DNA from: Pseudomonadota bacterium
Lineage (GTDB): Bacteria; Pseudomonadota; Gammaproteobacteria; Steroidobacterales; Steroidobacteraceae
DNA: 64,000 nucleotides
Direction: 5' to 3'
Assembly: GCA_018241525.1 (NCBI GenBank)
Contig: JAFEDR010000009.1
Span: forward strand, 1,210,943-1,274,942
The translations under genes and the position numbers were made by a program. Below the pieces are notes generated by a model that was not told the origin of the DNA, did not search any database, and saw only the letters and a program-made list of their open reading frames with translations. Shown here in pieces: positions 33,412 through 41,292 of this stretch; the first letter of the stretch is position 1, and every line of letters starts with the position of its first letter.

Positions 33412-35805
33412 TCAGTCGGTGAACGCGATGCGCCCGAGCGCCCAGGGGCCCTCGCGCGGATCGCCGGTGGCGAAGATGCAGAGGTCGCGGGCAGTCGTCG
33501 TCGCCGCGACGGGTACGCGGGCGCGGAGCTCGCCCGCCCCACCGTCGCGAACGACGGGTGCGAGTGACAGTCGCGCGAGCGCGGGTCCGGCGCAGCCACC
33601 CGCGTGGACCTCGAACTCGCCGGCGGTGGTGGTCGCCTGTCGCGCGACGGCGTCCCGGGCCTCGTCCCCGAAGCGCCACGCGAGTCGTTCGACACGCAAG
33701 GTGACCTGTCCCGCCGGGGCCGGCGCCTGGCGCCACAGCCAGCACATGTCGCCGACGTAGACGGTGTAGACGGGGCGCGGTCCCGTGGCCGGCCGACGGC
33801 CCTCGAGCCGCATGCCCGGCCGGTCCGAGCAGGAGGCCAGTTCGCTGCTGTCGCGCCGGCGCAGGACGTCCGCCGCGAGCGGCTGGGTGCGCGGTGCCGA
33901 GAGCTCGAAGCCGCCTGAGGCGAACGTGGCCGCACGAAGCTCGCGCCGCTCGTCCGCGGAGAGCTCGAGCGGGCGCTCGTACAACGCGGAGGCGGCTGTC
34001 GGAATCGAGCCGTCCGTCGTGTAGCGGATCTTGCCGAAGCCCGCCGCGTTCGAGATCGAGACCCGCAGCGTGCCGCCAGCGCCCGCACGGACGTCGAACG
34101 TCGGCGCGAAGGCGCTGTCGGCGTAGCCGATGCCGAGCGCGCGGTAGCGCGCGAGCTCCGCGGTCAGCCGCTCGAGGAACCCGTTCCAGTCGTGGTCGGC
34201 AGCTGGTGACCAGCCGAGCTCCGCGAGCGCGGCGAGGCGCGGGTAGAGGGCGTGCTGGCCGTGGGCCTCGTCCGGGACGAGCTCGGTCCAAAGGCTGCCC
34301 TGCACGCCGATCACGCGCGCGGCCTCGGCGGCGCTCGCGTCCCGCGGGATGGTCGCGGTGTCATAGGCCTGCCGCAGGGTCGCCAGCGGCGGCTGGCCCG
34401 GTCCTTCGTCGGGCAGGTTCGACTGGAAGTGGTCGAAGTAGAGCGAATCCTCCGGCGTCAGCACCACCTCGTGACCCGCGGCAGCCGCGGTGCGCGCAAC
34501 GCGCTGCCCGTCGTTGCCGTGCCAGGACATCACGACCTGCGACGGCGGCAGCGCCACGCCCGCCGCGAGGAGGTCGTCCCAGCCGACCGGCGTGCGGCCG
34601 TGCTCGACGAGGTGCGCGGCCACCCGGCCGACGAACCAGCCCTGCAGCTCGTCCATGGTCGAGAGCCCGAGTCCGGCGAGCCGCGCACGCAATTCGGGCG
34701 AGGCGTTCCACTGCGACTTCTCGGCCTCGTCGCCACCGATCGAGACGTAGCGCGACGGGAAGAGACGCATGACCTCATCGAGCACGTCGTTCACGAACCC
34801 GAGCGTTCGCTCGTCGGGCTTCAGCAGCCAGGGACTCACGCCCCAGTCCGTCCAGACCGGCGGTCGTTCGCCGGTGACGCCGAGCCAGGGATAGGCCGCT
34901 ACGGCCGCCTGCGAATGCCCGGGCAGGTCGATCTCCGGCACGATCGTCACGAAGCGCTCGGCGGCGTAGCGGACGAGCTCGCGAACGTCGGCTTCCGAGT
35001 AGTGGCCGCAGTACGGCCGGCCGGGCGATCCTGTGAGTTCCGCGTCGAGGCCCTTCGCCTCGCGGCACGCGCCGAGTCGCGTCAGCGCGGGGTACTTCGG
35101 GATCTCGAGTCGCCAGCCCTGGTCCTCGGTCAGGTGCCAGACGAGGACGTTGAGCTTCTCGAGCGACATCGCCTCGATCAGTCGCTCGATCTCGACGACG
35201 CTCTGGAAGTGCCGGCCGGAGTCGAGCAGCAGGCCGCGCCAGGCGAAGCGCGGTTGATCCTCGATGGTCCCCTTCGCAATGACCGCGGCGCTGCCCCGGC
35301 TCACGCCGGGTGCGGTCAGGAGCTGCCAGAGGCTGACGCCGCCGTAGAACGCACCGGCCGTGGTGCGCGCGGTGATGCGGATGCCGTCGTCGGCCACGAC
35401 GAGCCGGTACCCGCTCTCCCCGACGACGGGTGCGCCGTCGTCGAGCTCGAACGTGATGGCGGCCCGGGCGTCCGCGGTCGTCGCCAGCTTCAAGTGCAGG
35501 CCGCGCGTGTCCGCGACCCGTCGCCGGAATCCCTCGACGACCGGCTGAAGCGCATCACGGTCGGGACCGCGAAGCGCGACCACCGCGCCGTCGCCGATCG
35601 TCACCGCGCCCGCCGGCGCCAGGCGCACGCTGCTCGGCTGGGGCAGCAATTTCCACGATGCATCGGCGGCGACGGTGGTCGTCGCGGCGACGGCCGATGA
35701 TCCGAGCGATACCGCGACGATCGCGAGCGGCACGGTCCACAATCGCCGCTGCCGATGGGCAACGAAGAGGTGGCTGCCATGAACGCTGCTCGCCCCGGTC
35801 GACAT
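33412..35805 (-). CDS. GH20 beta-N-acetylhexosaminidase
   Basis: This 797-residue secreted enzyme removes terminal N-acetylglucosamine from chitin oligomers or glycans. It has a signal-type hydrophobic segment after VHGSHLFVAHRQRRLW, a GH20b N-terminal domain, and the GH20 barrel with WHLTEDQGWRLEIPKYP, VPEIDLPGHSQAA and the catalytic pair D359-E360 in YVSIGGDEAEKSQW. The C-terminal region has the chitobiase-type beta domain and about 150 extra residues of unknown role. ATG 35805 has GGGGAAGG seven bases before it; an in-frame start 120 bases upstream would cross the predicted operator. It is the first gene of the minus-strand amino-sugar operon, divergent from a ROK repressor. Confidence 0.9.
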   Translation of the reverse strand: MSTGASSVHGSHLFVAHRQRRLWTVPLAIVAVSLGSSAVAATTTVAADASWKLLPQPSSVRLAPAGAVTIGDGAVVALRGPDRDALQPVVEGFRRRVADTRGLHLKLATTADARAAITFELDDGAPVVGESGYRLVVADDGIRITARTTAGAFYGGVSLWQLLTAPGVSRGSAAVIAKGTIEDQPRFAWRGLLLDSGRHFQSVVEIERLIEAMSLEKLNVLVWHLTEDQGWRLEIPKYPALTRLGACREAKGLDAELTGSPGRPYCGHYSEADVRELVRYAAERFVTIVPEIDLPGHSQAAVAAYPWLGVTGERPPVWTDWGVSPWLLKPDERTLGFVNDVLDEVMRLFPSRYVSIGGDEAEKSQWNASPELRARLAGLGLSTMDELQGWFVGRVAAHLVEHGRTPVGWDDLLAAGVALPPSQVVMSWHGNDGQRVARTAAAAGHEVVLTPEDSLYFDHFQSNLPDEGPGQPPLATLRQAYDTATIPRDASAAEAARVIGVQGSLWTELVPDEAHGQHALYPRLAALAELGWSPAADHDWNGFLERLTAELARYRALGIGYADSAFAPTFDVRAGAGGTLRVSISNAAGFGKIRYTTDGSIPTAASALYERPLELSADERRELRAATFASGGFELSAPRTQPLAADVLRRRDSSELASCSDRPGMRLEGRRPATGPRPVYTVYVGDMCWLWRQAPAPAGQVTLRVERLAWRFGDEARDAVARQATTTAGEFEVHAGGCAGPALARLSLAPVVRDGGAGELRARVPVAATTTARDLCIFATGDPREGPWALGRIAFTD

Positions 35806-35872
35806 CGCCGAGCCTTCCCCCGATGTACGCCGATCGCCGACGCTCGCGCTGCTCGGTGACCGTGTCGTTCTA

Positions 35873-35897
35873 TTTATTCGGACGCTTGACGAATCAA
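35873..35897. promoter_or_regulatory. predicted ROK-repressor operator A
   Basis: TTTATTCG-N9-CGAATCAA is an inverted repeat with seven of eight positions matching between half-sites. It lies 67 bases before the GH20 start, in the AT-rich gap shared with the ROK regulator. The same right half and the same nine-base spacing recur at 35959-35983. The TTCG...CGAA core resembles NagC/Mlc sites. Binding is inferred. Confidence 0.55.
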
Positions 35898-35958
35898 TGG
35901 TGCGATGAGAACCTATAAGAGTCAAGTATAGTGATGACCTGCGAAGCCCCTGGTCGCA

Positions 35959-35983
35959 ATAGTTCGGCGTAAAGACGAATCAA
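35959..35983. promoter_or_regulatory. predicted ROK-repressor operator B, abutting the regulator start
   Basis: ATAGTTCG-N9-CGAATCAA shares its right half, and the ten-base string GACGAATCAA, with operator A. Its centre is 86 bases from that of A. It ends at the base before the regulator ATG, replacing the ribosome site, which suggests autorepression or leaderless translation. Confidence 0.5.
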
Positions 35984-37210
35984 ATGAGAGCCTCTCCGCC
36001 CCCGACGCCGACGGCCAGCGTGACCCGCCAGCTGTCACGACGCAGCGTCTTCGAGGCCCTCCTGCACCGCAGCCCGATCTCCCGGGCGGACCTCGCGAAG
36101 GTCACGGGACTCTCGAAGCAGACCATGTCCGAGGTGGTCGATACGTTCGAGCAGCAGGGCCTGGTGCGCCGGGTGGGTCGGACGAGCGGCAACGTCGGCC
36201 GCACTGCGGTGCTCTATGAATTGAGTCCCGAAGGCGGCCACGTGCTGGGCATCGACCTCGGCGCCCGTCGGCTGACTGTCGCGCTCGCCGAGATCGGCGG
36301 CCGGGTGCTCGCCGAGGCCGACGAGCCGACCGACGGTCGCGGTGGCGCCTGGGTGCTCGACCAGATCGCCCGGCTCTCGGATCGCCTCGCGCGCGACAAC
36401 CACACCCACCCGAGCCGCATCCGCTCGATCGTGCTCGCGACCCCCGGCGTCGTGAACCCCAAGACCGGCTCCATCGAGATGGCGCCCAACATCAGTGGCC
36501 TCGACCACCTGAACGTCGTGGGCCTGCTCGGCGAGAAGCTCGGCCATCCGGTCGTGTTCGAGAACGACATCAACCTCGCGCTGCTCGGGGAGATCTGGCA
36601 CGGCTGCGCGCAGAACCTCGCGAACGTCGCCTTCCTCGCGCTCGGCAGCGGCGTCGGCCTCGGCCTCTACGTGAACGGCGAGCTCGTCCGCGGCGAGAAC
36701 GGCGCCGCCGGCGAGATCGGCTACCTGCCGATCGGCGGTGACCCGCTGCAGGCGGAGTCGCGCGTGCAGGGCTGCCTCGAGTACCAGCTCGGCGCGGCCG
36801 GCATCGTGCGGCGCTTCGGCGAGGCCGGGGGCTCGCCGGTTGACTCCGCGAAGCAGGTCTTCGAGCTCGCCCAGTCGGGCGATGCGCGCGCGATCGCCGT
36901 CGTCGGCGAGACGGCGCGGCTCGCGGCGCTCGCCGCCGCGACCGTCGTCGCAACCGTCGACCCGCAGCTGCTGGTGCTCGGCGGTTCGATCGGTGCGCGG
37001 CCGGATTTCGCGGACCAGGTCGCCCGCGCGCTCGTGCAGCTCGCGCCGCGGCCGGTCGAGATCCGCACCAGCCTGCTCGGTGCGCGGGCGGGTGTCGTCG
37101 GCGCCGTCTCGGTCGCGCTGCGGCGGCTGCACGATGAGTTCTTCGGTGTCGCGGAGCTGGCCTCGGCGCTGCCGCTGCCGCCCCCCGCGCAGCGCCACGC
37201 GCCGCAGTGA
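35984..37210 (+). CDS. ROK-family transcriptional repressor (NagC-like)
   Basis: This 408-residue regulator has a winged helix (about residues 14-72, SPISRADLAKVTGLSKQTM then LVRRVGRTSGNVGR) and a ROK sugar-binding domain with VLGIDLGARRLTVALAE and VFENDINLALLGEIWHG. The usual zinc-binding CxCGxxGCxE is mostly lost; only C in VQGCLEYQL remains. The family includes NagC, Mlc and XylR, which are relieved by sugars or sugar phosphates. It is divergent from the GH20-led operon and has two matching inverted repeats in between, one next to its own start, so it should repress both directions until an amino sugar appears. Its last bases overlap the ROK kinase gene (GTGA). Confidence 0.88.
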   Translation: MRASPPPTPTASVTRQLSRRSVFEALLHRSPISRADLAKVTGLSKQTMSEVVDTFEQQGLVRRVGRTSGNVGRTAVLYELSPEGGHVLGIDLGARRLTVALAEIGGRVLAEADEPTDGRGGAWVLDQIARLSDRLARDNHTHPSRIRSIVLATPGVVNPKTGSIEMAPNISGLDHLNVVGLLGEKLGHPVVFENDINLALLGEIWHGCAQNLANVAFLALGSGVGLGLYVNGELVRGENGAAGEIGYLPIGGDPLQAESRVQGCLEYQLGAAGIVRRFGEAGGSPVDSAKQVFELAQSGDARAIAVVGETARLAALAAATVVATVDPQLLVLGGSIGARPDFADQVARALVQLAPRPVEIRTSLLGARAGVVGAVSVALRRLHDEFFGVAELASALPLPPPAQRHAPQ

Positions 37211-38139
37211 GCGACGCCCCGGGCCATTCGTTCGCGGCGGACCTCGGCGGCACGAAGCTCGCCGCGGCGCTCGCCGATGCAGACGGGCGCGTCGTCGCGG
37301 AACTCAACGAGCCGACCGACCCGCGCGGCGCCATGAAGGTCGCCGAGCAGCTCGTGGCCTCCGCCGCGACGCTCGCGCGGCAGGCCGGGATCGACGTCTC
37401 GGGCGTGCGGCAGGCGATGGTGGGGGTACCGGGCGCCGTCGATCCAGCCTCGGGGCGGATCTCGCTGATCCCCAACATCGCCGGGCTGGACGACTTCGAC
37501 CTTCTCGGCTTCCTGCGCGACCGGTTCGGGCCCCGGGTCGCGATCGAGAACGACGTCAACCTCGCGATGCTCGGCGAGCAGGCGCTCGGCTGTGCGCGCC
37601 ACTGCCGGAACGCCGCCTTCCTGTCACTCGGCACGGGGACGGGACTGGGACTCCTGCTGGATGGCCGCTTGTTCCACGGCGCGCGCGGGGCGGCCGGCGA
37701 GATCGCCGACCTGCCGATCGGTCGCGACCCGACCGCCGGCATGCCGGCGGCGATGGGCACCTTCGAGCTCGAGGTGGGCTCGCTCGCCATCATGGACCGG
37801 TACCGGCGCCACGGTGGCCGCGACGCCAGCACGGTGCGCGAAGTCTTCCGGCTAGTGGAGCAGCGCGATCCGGTCGCGACGGCGGTGCTCGACGAGACGG
37901 CTCGCTGGGTGGCCGTTGCCGTCGCGACGCTGCAGTCCCTCCTCGACCTCGAGCTCATCGTGTTCGGCGGCAGCATCGGCGTGCGGCCCGAACTCTACGA
38001 GCGGGTCCGGCAGGAGCTGCCGGTCCTGTTCTCCCGCCCGATCGCCATTGCCCCCAGTGAGCTCGGGGATCGCGCGGGGCTCGTCGGCGCCGCCTGGGCA
38101 GCGGCCCACGCCGTCGGGCAGAAGGCGGGCTCGCCATAG
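37207..38139 (+). CDS. ROK-family sugar kinase
   Basis: This 310-residue protein has the ATP phosphate loop AADLGGTKLAAALAD, the VGVPGAVDPASG segment, the catalytic aspartate in IENDVNLAMLGE and the GTGTGLGLLLDG adenosine site, as expected for a functional ROK kinase. The zinc cysteine motif after GEIADLPIG is absent. It probably phosphorylates N-acetylglucosamine, glucosamine or glucose. The GTG start overlaps the repressor stop by four bases, so kinase and repressor are co-translated. Substrate is inferred from the neighbouring chitin/chitosan genes. Confidence 0.87.
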   Translation: MSDAPGHSFAADLGGTKLAAALADADGRVVAELNEPTDPRGAMKVAEQLVASAATLARQAGIDVSGVRQAMVGVPGAVDPASGRISLIPNIAGLDDFDLLGFLRDRFGPRVAIENDVNLAMLGEQALGCARHCRNAAFLSLGTGTGLGLLLDGRLFHGARGAAGEIADLPIGRDPTAGMPAAMGTFELEVGSLAIMDRYRRHGGRDASTVREVFRLVEQRDPVATAVLDETARWVAVAVATLQSLLDLELIVFGGSIGVRPELYERVRQELPVLFSRPIAIAPSELGDRAGLVGAAWAAAHAVGQKAGSP

Positions 38140-38656
38140 CCGCCGGCCGCGGGACTACTCCCTTTCGCCCGGGCGGGGCTCAGGTGGGCGCCGGGATGCG
38201 GCGGTTCGATTTGGCTGGGGTGGCATAACCGCTGGATCGTGGCCGCTGCCGCGGGCGGTGACTAGCATGTCCGTGGAGCTCGATGATGCCGGTGCACGTT
38301 GCGCCGGGATGCTCCCGGGGCGGCCAACCATGTCCGGAGTACTGTTGCGCTGGCGCGGAATCCGCCGCGCGGAATCGACGCCCGAGCCGGGTGCCAACGC
38401 CGCGCCGCTGTGGCCGGTCTGGGTGCTCGCGGCGGAGCTGGTGCTCGTCACGGCGACGCTGATGCTGCCCACCGACTCTCAGGCCGGCGCGAGCCCACGC
38501 GAAGCCGCGGCCGCGTACGCCATCGATACCCGGGACCCGTCAGCGGCGTCGAACTGACGAGCGGCGCGCCTGCCGCTGCGGCCGAGCCTGCTGCGAGCCT
38601 GCCCGGGCGCGCGCGGTGGCATCAAAGCTGATCGCGGAGGCGACGGCACCCGCGGA
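38140..38656. other. long gap after the ROK kinase gene
   Basis: This 517-base stretch has at most one small weakly supported gene (38267-38557). CGCCCGGGCG (near 38167-38176) is a perfect palindrome but has little terminator character. No RNA gene or repeat was recognised. Confidence 0.35.
38267..38557 (+). CDS. possible small single-pass membrane protein
   Basis: A 96-codon frame encodes a protein with one clear hydrophobic helix (APLWPVWVLAAELVLVTATL, residues about 47-66) flanked by polar tails. There is no good ribosome site for ATG 38267; an inner ATG at 38330 is an alternative. No family is recognised. The helix and lack of a competing gene are the only support, so this may be a chance frame in GC-rich DNA. 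Confidence 0.25.
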   Translation: MSVELDDAGARCAGMLPGRPTMSGVLLRWRGIRRAESTPEPGANAAPLWPVWVLAAELVLVTATLMLPTDSQAGASPREAAAAYAIDTRDPSAASN

Positions 38657-39403
38657 TCAGCGGGATTCGGTCCCACGGCCCAGCAACTGCACCAGGATCA
38701 CTCGGTACTCGGTCGTGCCTTCGTTCCGCACCCGGTGCGTGAGCGGATTAGCCGCGTTCGCGGTGAATGAAACGCTGCCCGCCTTGATCTCGCGGGGTGC
38801 TCCCCACGGATCGCCTTCCTTCTGCTCGGAGATCCGCCCGCCGGAGACGAACACCGTCACCTGGTCGTAGGCATGGCGATGGAAGGCCGTCGCCTTGCCG
38901 GGCGGGATCCGCACCTCGTACACCCGGACGTACTGGTTCTCGAATCGCCACTGATGGCGGGCCTCCACCAGGTCGTCGGCAGCGGGTGGGTCCGGTGGGG
39001 CCGGCCGCGGGATCGTCGCTTCGGTCGCGCCCTTGAGCTCGACGACGATGTTCTCGAGCGGCCCACCGAGGTTCTGCACGCGGCGCACGGTGGGCTCGCT
39101 CCAGGCGAAGGAGCCGGCTTCGGTGCGGGTCAATTTCTCGGTGCCGTCCGGCAGGACAAGGCGCACGTCGTTGGCGGTCAGCGAGACGACCACCCGCCGC
39201 GGCCGATCGTGCGTCGCGACAGCGGCCCTCTCGGGGATGCGCAGGCGAACGACGCGCACGCGACTGTCCTCGTACTCGACCTGGGCCAAGAAAGGCGCCA
39301 CCGCGAGCAGGTCCTGTCCGACCGCCTGCGTAGGGAGCTCTGCGATCAGCAGGAACAGCAGGCCGGCACCGCGCATACGAGAGAAGGTAGTACGAGAACG
39401 CAT
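38657..39403 (-). CDS. secreted double-cupin protein
   Basis: This 248-residue protein starts with a signal peptide (RMRGAGLLFLLIAELPTQAVGQ). Two cupin-like repeats follow: the first (about residues 30-120) has VRVVRLRIPERAAVATHDRP and lacks most metal ligands; the second (about 150-240) has VYEVRIPPGKATAFHRHAYD with the usual paired histidines and FVSGGRISEQ. The chosen ATG gives the signal at the N-terminus, while a longer frame adds 94 residues from a low-GC region. It is probably a periplasmic small-molecule-binding protein. It stands alone, at the edge of a lower-GC region. Confidence 0.7.
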   Translation of the reverse strand: MRSRTTFSRMRGAGLLFLLIAELPTQAVGQDLLAVAPFLAQVEYEDSRVRVVRLRIPERAAVATHDRPRRVVVSLTANDVRLVLPDGTEKLTRTEAGSFAWSEPTVRRVQNLGGPLENIVVELKGATEATIPRPAPPDPPAADDLVEARHQWRFENQYVRVYEVRIPPGKATAFHRHAYDQVTVFVSGGRISEQKEGDPWGAPREIKAGSVSFTANAANPLTHRVRNEGTTEYRVILVQLLGRGTESR

Positions 39404-40041
39404 CGCCAGCAAAGTAGCACCCCGCGGCGTCAAGGAGGCGTGCCAAGTGAGTCGTTCGCAATTTGCCGAGTGACCAACAGTCCGCGCATCCAGGACGGGA
39501 ACGTCGACGAATCTGCCGCGTGTATCGTCCAGCGATGCGTAGGTGCGAAGGACGATATTGTCCAAATGGTCGTCGATGGAACGCGGGTGCAAGGAAATGC
39601 CGAGTCTTGAGTAAGCAAGAATTGCTCTTGCGCGGCCAGCTTGCGGCGCATTCATGCGAGATTGTAGCGAGCGCCTTCCTCGCATTTATGGTAGCCGCAA
39701 TCGAGGGGGGGGCGCTGCTTGGCCTACCGCCCATTTTAATGAAGGTACCGCGATGACCTGTCCTTCAAATTGCGCGGCGATTTGAACGGGCATAACCAGC
39801 CTATGAGTCAAGCGCTCATCGAGACGTCAATTCGATGGGGCGACTTCGCCCCCTAGTCGGCTCAGATGCCCATGGTTCGCAGGCGGTCGGGGCCGTCCTA
39901 ATCGAAAAGATCGCAAGCGATTACCGTCGCCACGATCAAAATCCCGAGAAGGCGCGGCCCGCATGGAGTCCCCTAGCGAATCCCACTTAACACGGGATTC
40001 TGCTTGGGTGACCTGAGCAGTGGCCAACCGAAACCGTCGAA
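39404..40041. other. lower-GC non-coding stretch with hairpins
   Basis: No convincing gene is seen in 638 bases, and base composition is visibly more AT-rich than elsewhere. A perfect inverted repeat TTCAAAT (39764-39770) and ATTTGAA (39780-39786) flanks TGCGCGGCG. A run of seven G is at about 39706-39712. The stretch forms the left part of the suspected island ending near 42.3 kb. Confidence 0.5.
39978..40000 (-). terminator. hairpin after the island gene
   Basis: GAATCCC and GGGATTC form a perfect 7-bp stem around ACTTAACAC, 42 bases after the end of the minus-strand gene at 40042. It fits a terminator for that gene, though the T-run is missing. Confidence 0.45.
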
Positions 40042-41292
40042 TTAGCTGGCGGCGGCTTTCAATACCTCCTGCTGCTCCTGTTCAATGGCGCTCTTTCCAA
40101 ACGGAATTCGCTTAGACGATAGACGGGATCCGTCCGTGAGAAATACATGCACTTGACACTCGATGATGTCGTTTTGAAACAGACTAACAATATGACTGCC
40201 TTCGTCGCCCAGCGGCTTTAGGGATTGCAAAGTTAGCTGCTTTACCTCGCCTCCGGCGACACCGATCAATTCGCCCCCGTGTACTGACGGCAATACTCCC
40301 GCCAAGGCATCGGATTCAACGGCTTCACTATCGCTGCGCTCGCCGTCTATCTCGCGAGCAAGCCGCGAGATCGAATCGACCGATTTGCTCGAACGCCCAT
40401 CATCCGATTCGATTGGGATTAGGAGCAGAGAGCGCGAATACTGCTTTGCGGACAGGCTGGCCGCGTAGTACTGCTTCATAACGGCGGCTTTGTCGCCCGC
40501 ATTTCTAAGCGACACCTTAAGAGTGAGCCGAGCCTCCTTTGTTAACACGCTTCGCAAAGACTCCTCTAGCGCCTTTAGCTTAAGCAAATCATCTCGTGCG
40601 CCATTGATGAAGTTTTGGGAGTAGAAAACGATATTGTCAACTACTCCCTTGGCGAACGATTCAGCCATCAGAACCATCAAGCGCCGCTTCTGTTCCGAGT
40701 CCATTTCTGCAAGCGGGAAGCGGATCGCCTTTCGGCCGAACTGAACAGTAATTCCCTTCGCATTCCGATCGTTGACTGTCAATTTGTAGTCAAGCTTTCC
40801 CAGTTCCGCGAATGGAGGCTCTCCCAGCTGCAATCGACGTATGTTTCCCGCTAGTGACGATCCGATGAGCCCATCTTCCATGTACGGATGGGCTGCTACC
40901 TCTGCGGCAGAAAGTTGCATTGGCGAACCGGACAACTTCTGGTTCGCGAGTGATCTCGCCCCACCGATCCACTTCTCTACAGCGGGGATCGCTCGCTCGT
41001 GTCGCTGGATAAGATCGAGTGTCGACCTAAAGCGGTCTCGCAGAGCCTCAAATGTCGCCGTCTCTTCGAGGGACTCTCCCCAGGAATCGGCATCCGTCCT
41101 TTGTCTCAATTCGTCAGAAATTCGAAACGGCGTTTTGACGCCATCAAACCCGAATGACGTTACTTCAACGGAAGGCTTAGCGCGTGATAGCCAGCTCTGA
41201 AAGAGTGCTCCGCCAATTCCAGAGACTATGAATGAGATTCCCGCAACCACGAAGTCGCGCTTCGAGACTACGTGGTCATTATCCTCAGGCAT
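40042..41292 (-). CDS. membrane-anchored protein of unknown function in low-GC island
   Basis: This 416-residue protein is not recognised. Residues 13-36 (DFVVAGISFIVSGIGGALFQ) form one N-terminal membrane anchor; the rest is polar and should face one side of the membrane. A helical part (about 60-240) contains RDRFRSTLDLIQRHERAIPAV, then a beta-rich C-terminal part (about 250-400) with ARLTLKVSLRNAGD and IIECQVHVFLTDGS, as in proteins with immunoglobulin-like domains. Codon use is clearly less GC-biased than in neighbours, pointing to recent transfer. It has no partner gene on its strand. The next gene downstream on the map is the TIR protein, in the opposite orientation about 1 kb away. Confidence 0.75.
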   Translation of the reverse strand: MPEDNDHVVSKRDFVVAGISFIVSGIGGALFQSWLSRAKPSVEVTSFGFDGVKTPFRISDELRQRTDADSWGESLEETATFEALRDRFRSTLDLIQRHERAIPAVEKWIGGARSLANQKLSGSPMQLSAAEVAAHPYMEDGLIGSSLAGNIRRLQLGEPPFAELGKLDYKLTVNDRNAKGITVQFGRKAIRFPLAEMDSEQKRRLMVLMAESFAKGVVDNIVFYSQNFINGARDDLLKLKALEESLRSVLTKEARLTLKVSLRNAGDKAAVMKQYYAASLSAKQYSRSLLLIPIESDDGRSSKSVDSISRLAREIDGERSDSEAVESDALAGVLPSVHGGELIGVAGGEVKQLTLQSLKPLGDEGSHIVSLFQNDIIECQVHVFLTDGSRLSSKRIPFGKSAIEQEQQEVLKAAAS

